A DNA stretch of 51,086 bases from Lutibacter sp. (GTDB taxonomy: Bacteria > Bacteroidota > Bacteroidia > Flavobacteriales > Flavobacteriaceae): NCBI RefSeq assembly GCF_021647475.1, contig NZ_JAKIUR010000018.1:1-51086 (forward strand). Reading direction: 5' to 3'. Numbering within the stretch: position 1 is the first letter of the stretch; every line of letters starts with the position of its first letter. A model generated the notes under the pieces. The model worked only from the letters and a program-made list of their open reading frames with translations, had not been told where the DNA came from and searched no databases. The position numbers and the translations under genes were made by a program. Shown here piece after piece: positions 8,655 to 16,948 of this stretch.

Positions 8655-9749
8655 ATGAAAGCAGGAATTGTAGGATTACCAAATGTAGGAAAATCAACGT
8701 TGTTTAACTGTTTGTCAAATGCAAAAGCACAAAGTGCTAACTTTCCATTTTGCACCATTGAACCAAATATAGGCGTTGTAAATGTGCCAGATACTAGATT
8801 GTATAAATTGGAAAAATTAGTAAATCCTGAGCGAGTTATGCCAGCAACAGTTGATATTGTTGATATTGCTGGGTTAGTTCGTGGAGCTAGTAAAGGTGAA
8901 GGTTTAGGAAATCAATTTTTGGGAAATATTAGAGAAACCGATGCCATTATTCACGTATTGCGTTGTTTTGAGAATGATAATATAATTCACGTTGATACCA
9001 CCATTGATCCTGTTAGAGATAAAGAAACTATTGATATTGAATTGCAATTAAAAGATTTAGAATCTCTAGATAAAAAATTAGACCGAGTTAAAAAAACAGC
9101 TAGAACTGGTAATAAAGAAGCTCAAAAAGAATTAGATGTTTTAGAAAAAGTAAAAAAAGGATTAGAAGCTGCTATTTCTGTTAGAGCCATAGAACTTAAT
9201 GAAAAAGAAAGAGAAGAATATGTAAAACCGTTGCAGTTATTAACCGATAAACCTGTTTTATATGTTTGTAATGTTGATGAAAAATCTGCTGTAAATGAAA
9301 ATGATTTTGTGGATGCTGTCAAAAAATCGATTAAAAACGAGAATGCTGAAATTATTGTTTTGGCGGTGGGAACAGAAGCTGATATTAATGAATTAGAAAC
9401 TTTTGAAGAACGCCAATTATTTTTAGAAGATTTAGGTTTGAAAGAGCCAGGAGCATCCGTTTTAATTAGAGCCGCTTATAAATTACTTAATCAGCAAACT
9501 TATTTTACCGCTGGCGTTAAAGAAGTTAGAGCTTGGACTATTAATATTGGTGATACCGCACCACAAGCTGCTGGAGTTATTCATACCGATTTTGAAAAAG
9601 GATTTATTAGAGCTGAAGTTATTGCTTATGACGATTTTGTACATTACGGAAGTGAAACTAAAGTAAAAGAAGCTGGAAAAATGAAAGTAGAAGGTAAAGA
9701 ATATATTGTAAAAGATGGTGATATTATGCATTTTAGATTTAATGTATAG
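8655..9749 (+). CDS. ychF: Redox-regulated ATPase/GTPase YchF (OLA1 family)
   Basis: A 364-residue Obg-family NTPase that binds ribosomes and is linked to translation and oxidative-stress control. The G1 P-loop GLPNVGKST is at residues 7-15, followed by DIAGLVRGASKGEGLGNQFL around residues 71-90 (G3 region), and the C-terminal TGS domain ends in VKDGDIMHFRFNV. YchF proteins prefer ATP because of a changed G4 motif, and NVDE is seen here around residue 205. Length and domain order are typical. It has its own promoter-like element and is followed by a repeat-rich 398-bp gap. Confidence 0.97.
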   Translation: MKAGIVGLPNVGKSTLFNCLSNAKAQSANFPFCTIEPNIGVVNVPDTRLYKLEKLVNPERVMPATVDIVDIAGLVRGASKGEGLGNQFLGNIRETDAIIHVLRCFENDNIIHVDTTIDPVRDKETIDIELQLKDLESLDKKLDRVKKTARTGNKEAQKELDVLEKVKKGLEAAISVRAIELNEKEREEYVKPLQLLTDKPVLYVCNVDEKSAVNENDFVDAVKKSIKNENAEIIVLAVGTEADINELETFEERQLFLEDLGLKEPGASVLIRAAYKLLNQQTYFTAGVKEVRAWTINIGDTAPQAAGVIHTDFEKGFIRAEVIAYDDFVHYGSETKVKEAGKMKVEGKEYIVKDGDIMHFRFNV

Positions 9750-9771
9750 CTGAATTTATAAGCCTTTTCTT

Positions 9772-9990
9772 CGTCATTACGAGGAACATAGTAACGAAGT
9801 AATCTATCACTTCATCTCGTCATTACGAAAGAGGTACGATTGAAGTAATCTTATCAATAGAAACAGATTGCTTCACTACATTTCATTTCGTTCGCAATGA
9901 CGTCACTGTGAGGAGTATTTCACGACGAGGCAAGTCTTTCCATTCAAACCAATAGATTACTTCCTTATACTACCATTGCTCTCACAATGA
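9772..9990. repeat. Cluster of REP-like TCATTACGAG repeats in direct and inverted order
   Basis: The ychF-parE gap (9750-10147) has no gene. It holds at least three clear copies of a dispersed flavobacterial repeat whose core reads cgtcattacgaggaac..gaagtaatct: direct at 9772-9806, direct at 9818-9851, and inverted at 9866-9902 (ending ttcgcaatgacg). Two more degenerate copies follow: a direct one around 9907-9935 and an inverted one around 9952-9990. Opposite copies can form long hairpins. Related copies lie at about 125-171, 14634-14672 and 46631-46734. Confidence 0.75.
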
Positions 9991-10111
9991 TTTTTTTAGA
10001 TTTTTTAAGATATTACTGCAATTAATTACAATTTGGTTATCTGTTTCTAAAATAATTTATCTGTTAATAACTATTTTAACAGACTTTTTTTTATATTTTT
10101 AAACAAAATAG

Positions 10112-10119
10112 TACTTTAG
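10112..10119 (+). promoter_or_regulatory. Possible -7 element for parE-parC
   Basis: TACTTTAG is one base off the TAnnTTTG consensus and sits 28 bp before the parE start, after the repeat cluster. Weak support. Confidence 0.3.
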
Positions 10120-10147
10120 CATCGCTTCAAAAAAATCACAAAAATAA

Positions 10148-12004
10148 ATGGCAAAGCAAACATCCTATACTGAAGACAATATTCGTTCGTTAGATTGGAA
10201 AGAACATATTAGAACTCGTCCCGGAATGTACATTGGCAAGTTAGGAGATGGCTCATCACCTGATGATGGTATTTATATTCTTATCAAAGAAGTGTTGGAT
10301 AACTCTATTGATGAGTTTGTGATGGGAGCTGGTAAAAAAATTGAAATCGTTGTAAAAGATGAATTGGTAACTATTAGAGATTATGGACGAGGAATTCCAT
10401 TAGGGAAAGTAGTAGATGTAGTTTCTAAAATGAATACTGGTGGTAAATATGACTCCAGAGCTTTTAAAAAATCCGTAGGGCTAAATGGAGTAGGGACCAA
10501 AGCTGTTAATGCATTATCTTCTTATTTTAAAGTGGAATCTTTTAGAGAAGATAAAACCGTAATTGCTGAATTTTCAAAAGGAGAATTATTAAAACACGAA
10601 AAACCTAAAAATGCTACCCAACGCAACGGAACAAAAGTATCTTTTATACCTGATAAAGCTATTTTTACAAAATTCAAATACAGAAGTGAATATATTGTAA
10701 AAATGATTAAAAATTATGTGTATTTAAACACAGGATTAAATATCTATTTTAATGGCGAAAAATATTTTTCTGAAAATGGATTAAAAGATTTATTAGAAGA
10801 AAATATTGCAGAAGAATCTATGTTGTTCCCCATTATTCATCTACAAGCTGAAGATATTGAGGTAGCAATAACATTTAGTAAAGCTCAATATAGTGAAGAA
10901 TATTATTCCTTTGTTAATGGTCAACATACCACACAAGGTGGAACGCATCAAAATGCTTTTCGTGAAGCAGTTGTTAAAACCATTCGTGATTATTTTGGTA
11001 AAAATTATGATGCTTCCGATGTTAGAAAATCAATCGTTTCTGCAATTAGTATAAAGGTAATGGAACCTATTTTTGAAAGTCAGACTAAAACAAAATTAGG
11101 TTCTACAGAAATGGGCGGTGGTTTACCTACGGTTAGAACCTTTATCGGCGATTTTGTTAAAACTAATTTAGATAACTATTTACATAAAAATCCAGATGTT
11201 GCTGAAAAAATTCAGAAGAAAATATTACAAGCAGAAAAAGAACGAAAAGATTTATCAGGAATTCGAAAATTAGCTCGTGAACGTGCAAAAAAAGCAAGTT
11301 TACACAATAAAAAATTACGAGATTGTAGATCTCATTTAAATAATTTAAAAAAAGATAATAGGTTAGAAAGTACTTTGTTTATTACCGAAGGAGATTCGGC
11401 AAGTGGTTCTATAACAAAATCGAGAAATGTAAATACACAAGCAGTTTTTAGCTTAAGAGGAAAACCTTTAAATTCCTACAATATGAGTAAAAAAATAGTG
11501 TATGAAAATGAAGAATTTAATTTATTGCAAGCTGCTTTAAATATTGAAGAATCTATTGAAAATTTACGCTATAATAATGTTGTAATTGCTACCGATGCCG
11601 ATGTAGATGGAATGCATATTCGCTTATTGTTAATTACTTTCTTTTTACAATTTTTTCCTGAATTAATAAAACAAGGACATCTATATATTTTAGAAACACC
11701 ATTATTTAGGGTCCGTGATAAAAAGAAAACCTTTTATTGTTATACTGAAGAGGAAAAACAAGATGCCATTAAAAGTTTAAAAGGAAAACCAGAAATAACT
11801 CGATTTAAAGGATTGGGTGAAATTTCGCCAGATGAATTTGTTCATTTTATAGGAAAAGATATTCGCTTAGATCCTGTAATGTTAGATAAAGATATGTCTA
11901 TTGATAAATTACTCGAATTTTATATGGGGAAAAATACTCCAGATCGACAAAAATTTATTATTGAAAATTTAAAAGTTGAATTAGATATTGTAGAAGAAGC
12001 GTAA
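10148..12004 (+). CDS. parE: DNA topoisomerase IV subunit B (ParE; GyrB-like type IIA)
   Basis: The ATPase and TOPRIM subunit of a type IIA topoisomerase that decatenates daughter chromosomes. At 618 residues it has the GHKL ATPase region (RTRPGMYIG near residue 25, DNSIDE around 50, RDYGRGIP around 80, GLNGVGTKAVNAL around 118), the transducer, then the TOPRIM motifs ITEGDSASGS (around 415) and ATDADVDGMHIR (around 483). Its pairing with an 874-residue ParC-type subunit one base downstream, rather than with a GyrA-length partner, supports ParE over GyrB. Confidence 0.92.
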   Translation: MAKQTSYTEDNIRSLDWKEHIRTRPGMYIGKLGDGSSPDDGIYILIKEVLDNSIDEFVMGAGKKIEIVVKDELVTIRDYGRGIPLGKVVDVVSKMNTGGKYDSRAFKKSVGLNGVGTKAVNALSSYFKVESFREDKTVIAEFSKGELLKHEKPKNATQRNGTKVSFIPDKAIFTKFKYRSEYIVKMIKNYVYLNTGLNIYFNGEKYFSENGLKDLLEENIAEESMLFPIIHLQAEDIEVAITFSKAQYSEEYYSFVNGQHTTQGGTHQNAFREAVVKTIRDYFGKNYDASDVRKSIVSAISIKVMEPIFESQTKTKLGSTEMGGGLPTVRTFIGDFVKTNLDNYLHKNPDVAEKIQKKILQAEKERKDLSGIRKLARERAKKASLHNKKLRDCRSHLNNLKKDNRLESTLFITEGDSASGSITKSRNVNTQAVFSLRGKPLNSYNMSKKIVYENEEFNLLQAALNIEESIENLRYNNVVIATDADVDGMHIRLLLITFFLQFFPELIKQGHLYILETPLFRVRDKKKTFYCYTEEEKQDAIKSLKGKPEITRFKGLGEISPDEFVHFIGKDIRLDPVMLDKDMSIDKLLEFYMGKNTPDRQKFIIENLKVELDIVEEA

Positions 12005-12005
12005 C

Positions 12006-14630
12006 ATGCAAGAAGAAAACAACGAAAAATTAAACGAGAAATTTGAAAGTCAAGAAACCATTACCAAAATTACAGGAATGTATAAAACTTGGTTTTTGGA
12101 TTATGCATCGTATGTAATTTTAGAGCGTGCGGTTCCTGCAATTAGGGACGGATTTAAACCTGTACAGCGTAGAATTTTACATTCTATGAAAGACTTGGAT
12201 GATGGGCGTTACAACAAAGTTGCCAATATTGTAGGTCACACCATGCAATATCACCCACACGGCGATGCTTCAATTGCCGATGCTATGGTACAAATAGGTC
12301 AAAAGGAATTGCTGATTGACATGCAAGGTAACTGGGGAAATATTTTAACCGGTGACCGTGCAGCAGCTTCACGTTATATTGAAGCTCGTTTGTCAAAATT
12401 TGCTTTAGAAGTTGTTTTTAATCCTAAAACTACAGAATGGCAAGCGTCTTATGATGGAAGAAGAAAAGAACCCATAGATTTACCAGTTAAATTTCCTATG
12501 TTGTTGGCACAAGGAGCTGAAGGAATTGCAGTTGGGCTTTCTACAAAAATTTTACCACACAATTTCAACGAATTAATTGATGCTTCTATAAAACATTTAA
12601 AAGGTAGAACTTTCACCTTAATTCCAGATTTTCTAACGGGTGGAATCGCAGATATTTCTAATTATAATGATGGAAAAAGAGGAAGTAAAATTAGAGTTAG
12701 AGCTAAAATTTCTCAGTTTGATAAAAAAACATTGGTTATCAATGAAATTCCTTTTGGTACAACCACTTCAACTTTAATTGATTCTATTTTAAAAGCGAAT
12801 GATAAAGGTAAAATTAAAATAAAACAAATAGAAGATAATACCGCTGCTAATGTTGAAATATTAATCCATTTACCAAGTGGAATTTCACCTGATAAAACAA
12901 TGGATGCGTTATTTGCATTTACAAATTGTGAAAATTCAATATCGCCTTTATGTTGTGTAATTGAAGATAACAAACCTGTATTTATTGGGGTTTCTGATAT
13001 TTTAAAAAGTTCAACAGATCATACCGTAAATTTATTAAAAAGCGAACTTGAAATTCAGCTAAACGAATTAGAAGAACAATGGCATTTTGCATCATTAGAA
13101 CGCATTTTTATTGAAAATAGAATTTATCGAGATATTGAAGAAGAAACTACTTGGAAAGGAGTTATTTCTGCAATTGATAAAGGATTAAAGCCTCATATCA
13201 AGCATTTAAAACGTGCCATTACTGAAGAAGATATTGTCAAGCTAACGGAAATTAGAATTAAAAAGATATCTAAATTTGATATTGACAAAGCAAAACAACT
13301 TATTGAGAGTTTAGAAGATAAAATTACAGAGGTACAACATCATTTAGCTAATATTATTGAATTTTCCATTGACTATTTTAAAAATCTTAAGAAAAAATAT
13401 GGCAAAGGAAAAGAACGAAAAACTGAGCTTCGTTTATTTGATGATATAGTTGCTACTAAAGTGGTAATGCGTAATTCTAAATTATATGTTAATAGGGAAG
13501 AAGGTTTTGTTGGAACTTCCTTAAAAAGAGATGAATATGTTGCAGATTGTGCCGATATTGATAATGTAATAGTTTTTAGAAAAGATGGAAACATGATGAT
13601 TACTAAAGTAGATTCTAAAACTTTTGTTGGTAAAGATATTATCCACGTTGCTGTATTTAAAAAGAATGATAAACGTACCGTTTATAATATGATTTACCGT
13701 GATGGTAGAAGTGGACCAAGCTATATGAAACGGTTTAATGTTACAGGAGTAACCCGAGATAAAGAATATAATTTAACTACAGGAAATAAAGCTTCTATTA
13801 TACATTATTTCACAGCAAACCCAAATGGTGAAGCAGAAATTGTTACTATTAATTTACGTGCAGTTAGTGGTGTTAAAAAAATAAAATGGGATATAGATTT
13901 TTCAGATTTAGCAATTAAAGGAAGAGGTGTAAGAGGAAATAGGGTAACTAAAAATGCAATTAAAAAAATTGAATTAAAAGCAGAAGGAGTTTCTACATTA
14001 AAACCTCGTAAAATTTGGTTTGATGATATTACAGAACGATTAAATGTTGATGGACGCGGCGAGCTGCTGGGGGAATTTAAAGGCGAAGATAGATTGTTGA
14101 TAATCAATCAAAAAGGAATAGTTAAAACCATAAAACCAGAGTTGAGTACTCATTTTGATAGTGATATGATTGTGTTGGAGAAATGGATTCCTGAAAAACC
14201 TATTTCTGCTGTCTATTTTGATGGCGAAAAAGAAAAATACTTTGTTAAAAGGTTTATGATTGATAACCCTAATAAAGATGAATTATTTATTTCAGAACAT
14301 CCAAAATCACAATTGCAAATTGTAGCAACAGATTTTCGTCCAATGGCAGAAATTATATTTTCAAAACGAAGTTTAGAGAATATTACAATCAATTTTGAAG
14401 ATTTTATTGCAGTAAAAGGAATTAAAGCACTTGGAAATCAATTGACTACAGATAAAATTAAACAAGTAAATTTATTAGAATCATTACCATACGAACCTCC
14501 AATTATTGAAGATGTTGAGGTAACTGATGAAGAAGTAATTGATAATTCAGAAATTTCAGAAAAAGATAAAAATTTATCAGATGAAAATAAATCAACCTCT
14601 GATGATGATGGACAGATAACGTTATTTTAA
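12006..14630 (+). CDS. parC: DNA topoisomerase IV subunit A (ParC)
   Basis: The DNA-cleaving subunit of topoisomerase IV. The catalytic tyrosine is Y124 in DRAAASRYIEARLS, and the winged-helix segment GFKPVQRRIL is at 49-58. The quinolone-binding loop reads HPHGDASIADAM (83-94): the position matching Ser80 of E. coli ParC is Ala88 and that of Glu84 is Asp92. The C-terminal part (about 500-820) resembles the beta-pinwheel of GyrA/ParC proteins, followed by an acidic, low-complexity tail rich in Asp, Glu and Ser (about 835-870). It starts one base after the parE stop, so the two are one operon. Confidence 0.93.
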   Translation: MQEENNEKLNEKFESQETITKITGMYKTWFLDYASYVILERAVPAIRDGFKPVQRRILHSMKDLDDGRYNKVANIVGHTMQYHPHGDASIADAMVQIGQKELLIDMQGNWGNILTGDRAAASRYIEARLSKFALEVVFNPKTTEWQASYDGRRKEPIDLPVKFPMLLAQGAEGIAVGLSTKILPHNFNELIDASIKHLKGRTFTLIPDFLTGGIADISNYNDGKRGSKIRVRAKISQFDKKTLVINEIPFGTTTSTLIDSILKANDKGKIKIKQIEDNTAANVEILIHLPSGISPDKTMDALFAFTNCENSISPLCCVIEDNKPVFIGVSDILKSSTDHTVNLLKSELEIQLNELEEQWHFASLERIFIENRIYRDIEEETTWKGVISAIDKGLKPHIKHLKRAITEEDIVKLTEIRIKKISKFDIDKAKQLIESLEDKITEVQHHLANIIEFSIDYFKNLKKKYGKGKERKTELRLFDDIVATKVVMRNSKLYVNREEGFVGTSLKRDEYVADCADIDNVIVFRKDGNMMITKVDSKTFVGKDIIHVAVFKKNDKRTVYNMIYRDGRSGPSYMKRFNVTGVTRDKEYNLTTGNKASIIHYFTANPNGEAEIVTINLRAVSGVKKIKWDIDFSDLAIKGRGVRGNRVTKNAIKKIELKAEGVSTLKPRKIWFDDITERLNVDGRGELLGEFKGEDRLLIINQKGIVKTIKPELSTHFDSDMIVLEKWIPEKPISAVYFDGEKEKYFVKRFMIDNPNKDELFISEHPKSQLQIVATDFRPMAEIIFSKRSLENITINFEDFIAVKGIKALGNQLTTDKIKQVNLLESLPYEPPIIEDVEVTDEEVIDNSEISEKDKNLSDENKSTSDDDGQITLF

Positions 14631-14633
14631 AGT

Positions 14634-14730
14634 AACAGATTGCTTCATCTTTTTCAAGGTTTTGCAATAACAAAATACATTGTCATTCTCAGTTTAACTA
14701 GGAATCTTTTGAAAAGAGACAGATACTGAA
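14634..14730. repeat. Degenerate REP-like repeat downstream of parC
   Basis: The 297-bp parC-lipoprotein gap has no gene. It holds an inverted, degraded copy of the dispersed repeat (cagattgcttcatc, ending gcaataaca, 14637-14672). It then has tgtcattctc..aggaatctttt (about 14681-14713), which resembles a second flavobacterial dispersed repeat. The rest is plain AT-rich DNA. Confidence 0.5.
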
Positions 14731-14882
14731 ATAAATTCAGTTTTGACTTCAGACTTTTCATCATGGTCAAATCAATAATGGAAAACCTATTTCAATATAA
14801 TACATGTAAACAATTCATTATTTAACAAATTATTTTAAGCCTTATTTTTTAAAAAATCATCCAAAAAAGATAATTTTTTTTA

Positions 14883-14890
14883 TACCTTTG
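14883..14890 (+). promoter_or_regulatory. -7-like promoter element of the small lipoprotein gene
   Basis: TACCTTTG matches TAnnTTTG and lies 37 bp upstream of the ATG at 14928. No clear -33 element. Confidence 0.45.
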
Positions 14891-14927
14891 ATTTAAGATT
14901 TTGAGTATATAATAAAATAAGTATATT

Positions 14928-15344
14928 ATGAGAATTCTATCTACTTTTATAGTGCTTTTTCTAATTTTTTCTTGTAAAGAAGATACCACTGTTAACCTTA
15001 AAGATTTTTCTGCTGGTAAATGGAAGGTGTACAGTGAGGCTGACACCAATCAATCCAATTTATTGGGGGTTTTTGAATTTAGAGAAAATGGAACACTTTA
15101 TGTCTATCCAGATTTGAATTTTAATACTGATGAAAGGATGGTTTTTACTTGGTTATCTGATAATGATTCTCAAATTGTTATTGTTTTACAAGGGGATCCA
15201 ATAATGCAAGGAGATCCAATAATGTTTTCTAATGTTACCCAAGGTGATCCTATTATGCTAGATATAACTCATTGGAACAAAGATGACGACTATATGCGTA
15301 TTACAATAGATGGAAATGGATATGTTTTTGTAGCGTTGAATTAA
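14928..15344 (+). CDS. Small lipocalin-like lipoprotein with GDPIM repeats
   Basis: A 138-residue predicted lipoprotein: a short hydrophobic signal (residues 1-15) ends in the lipobox LIFSC with C16 as the lipidation site, followed by KED. The mature part starts with FSAGKWKVYSEAD and alternates predicted beta strands, like small lipocalin-like Bacteroidota lipoproteins; that fold call is tentative. The most striking feature is the six-residue unit QGDPIM present three times (about residues 88-110), twice in tandem and once after a six-residue spacer. The gene stands alone, with its own promoter-like element. I do not recognise a specific function. Confidence 0.7.
   Translation: MRILSTFIVLFLIFSCKEDTTVNLKDFSAGKWKVYSEADTNQSNLLGVFEFRENGTLYVYPDLNFNTDERMVFTWLSDNDSQIVIVLQGDPIMQGDPIMFSNVTQGDPIMLDITHWNKDDDYMRITIDGNGYVFVALN
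15189..15257 (+). repeat. Three 18-bp repeats encoding QGDPIM
   Basis: Copies at 15189-15206 and 15207-15224 are tandem and differ at one base (aagggg/aaggag). The third, at 15240-15257, carries synonymous changes (caaggtgatcctattatg). All three are in frame and encode QGDPIM. Confidence 0.95.
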
Positions 15345-15462
15345 TGAAGAACTTTTTGTAGAAGTGCTTTTTCCAATCCATTTGCTCTATAACTATTTAG
15401 GTTTTGTCATTTAACTTATTCACAACTTACCTTGCAATCTTCCTTAGTGTTAACAGATTTTT

Positions 15463-16593
15463 TTACCTAAGTTGTCTGTAAAACGTTAATTTATAATATT
15501 TTAAAAGTTTGGGATGTGCAATTTTTATTAAATCTTTTAATACTAAATCTGGTCTAGCAGGAGCTAATTCAAAATAAATTATTCCGCCTGTTGCTCCTTT
15601 ATTATTAACATAAGAATATATTTTTTTGGTTTTAAACGCTTTAAATTTTGAATAGATGTCATTTGCATTTTTAAGATCATCTAAATTTTTATAAAAACTA
15701 GGTGAAATCCAAATAGTTGCATCTTTTCCTTTTGTAAATACATTTTCAATATTTAAGGATAAGCTTCCTTTTCCTTTAGTGTTTTTGTATAAATAATTAG
15801 TATTGGCATCTGCTAAAAAAGAGGCTTCAAAACTATTTCCTGCAGGTAAATTCCAGATATCTTTAAATAATCCTCCTGAAATTACAGAGGGTTTATTTGT
15901 AGCTTTTAACGCAATGGTTTTTGCATTTAAATAGTTTTTTTCTATGTTATTAAAAATACTATCAGCTAATTTTTCTTTTTTGAATAAAACACCAAAAAAT
16001 TTAATCCATTCTGCTCTTCCAAGTGGTGTTTCTTCAAACCAATCGCCATTCAACAAAACAGGAATTCCTAGTTTTTCAATAGTAGTAAACATTTTGTTGG
16101 AGGCATTTAAGGTAAATCCAACCACCACATCAGGATGTAAATTCAATAAAAGTTCGGTATTTATTTGTTCTTCATTTCCTAAATCTTTAATAAATCCTTT
16201 TTCAATACGTTTTCTAGTTTTTTTAGAGGAAATATATTTGGTGTTTGGAAAGCCAACTAATTTATCTTCTTCATTTAATAATTCTAAAAAAGGAATATGA
16301 GTGGTACTTGTTACTACCAATGATTTAATTGGAATGTGAATAGTATTTATATCCTTAGATTTTTTAGAAGACAATTTAAATTCAAAAGTTTCTTTTGAAT
16401 TTGGATAAGGAGCTTTAATAATTAATTTGGTAAAATCTTTAAAATGCTGAATCTCAAATCCTTTTGCATATTTAATATTGGTTTTACTAATTAGTATTTT
16501 TTCATTTTTTTTATTGTTAATAGTTGAATTACAGCTATTTAAAATAAGAAATAAGATGGCAATTATTGTAAAAAAGGGAAATTTAAACTTCAT
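15463..16593 (-). CDS. Periplasmic-binding lipoprotein of the BtuF/FepB type, probably cobalamin uptake
   Basis: A 376-residue substrate-binding lipoprotein. The signal (residues 1-20) ends in LILNSC with C21 as the lipidation site. The body has the class III binding-protein layout: an N-lobe with LVVTSTTHIPFLELL (about 87-101) and VGFPNTKYIS, NLHPDVVVGF around 150, then a C-lobe with TIWISPSFY. This family binds cobalamin, haem or siderophores. The neighbouring B12 riboswitch and BtuB-like receptor on the opposite strand make cobalamin the best guess. The gene itself is divergent, so the riboswitch is not in its leader. Confidence 0.85.
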   Translation of the reverse strand: MKFKFPFFTIIAILFLILNSCNSTINNKKNEKILISKTNIKYAKGFEIQHFKDFTKLIIKAPYPNSKETFEFKLSSKKSKDINTIHIPIKSLVVTSTTHIPFLELLNEEDKLVGFPNTKYISSKKTRKRIEKGFIKDLGNEEQINTELLLNLHPDVVVGFTLNASNKMFTTIEKLGIPVLLNGDWFEETPLGRAEWIKFFGVLFKKEKLADSIFNNIEKNYLNAKTIALKATNKPSVISGGLFKDIWNLPAGNSFEASFLADANTNYLYKNTKGKGSLSLNIENVFTKGKDATIWISPSFYKNLDDLKNANDIYSKFKAFKTKKIYSYVNNKGATGGIIYFELAPARPDLVLKDLIKIAHPKLLKYYKLTFYRQLR

Positions 16594-16610
16594 TTATTTA
16601 TAAATTTCAA

Positions 16611-16618
16611 CAAATGTA
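16611..16618 (-). promoter_or_regulatory. -7-like element of the BtuF-like gene
   Basis: CAAATGTA on the plus strand reads TACATTTG on the minus strand, matching TAnnTTTG. It is 18 bp upstream of the start at 16593. Confidence 0.45.
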
Positions 16619-16658
16619 GTATTTCCATTTTTAATGCCATAAATCAAATTCAATATCT

Positions 16659-16666
16659 TACTTTTG
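16659..16666 (+). promoter_or_regulatory. -7-like element of the riboswitch-btuB transcript
   Basis: TACTTTTG matches TAnnTTTG and lies just before the riboswitch, about 285 bp upstream of the btuB-like start, as expected for a riboswitch leader. Confidence 0.5.
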
Positions 16667-16673
16667 CAATCGA

Positions 16674-16850
16674 TTATGGTTCTTTTGTTTGATTTCTCAA
16701 ACGAAGTGAAAAGGGAATTCGGTTAAAATCCGAAGCTGTTCCCGCAACTGTAAGCTTAGCCGAGTATTTCGGCGGTTGTTATGCAACTTTTACCACTGTT
16801 TTTTAACGGGAAGGTACATAACAGTACGCAAGCCAGGAGACCTGCCAAAA
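16674..16850 (+). ncRNA. Cobalamin (B12) riboswitch
   Basis: The conserved core is readable: aaaagggaattcggt and aatccgaagctgttcccgc, then aactgtaa, and the B12 box gccaggagacctgcc at 16832-16846. Between them are the variable arms, including the gttgttatgcaac hairpin. It lies in the 5' leader of the BtuB-like receptor gene, about 100 bp before its ATG, and should repress expression when adenosyl- or hydroxocobalamin is plentiful. A hairpin at 16862-16884 (caaactttc, gggc, gaaaggtttg) follows and could belong to the expression platform. The exact 5' end is estimated. Confidence 0.93.
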
Positions 16851-16948
16851 TCCAAATAGTTCAAACTTTCGGGCGAAAGGTTTGGGTATGGTGTACTATA
16901 CTTAACAAATTTTCCTGATTTATTTTATTAATTAAATCATTAAAAAAA

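Noticed and set aside
9750..10147. CRISPR array in the ychF-parE gap
   Set aside because: Repeats are in both orientations, diverged and unevenly spaced, with no cas genes nearby.
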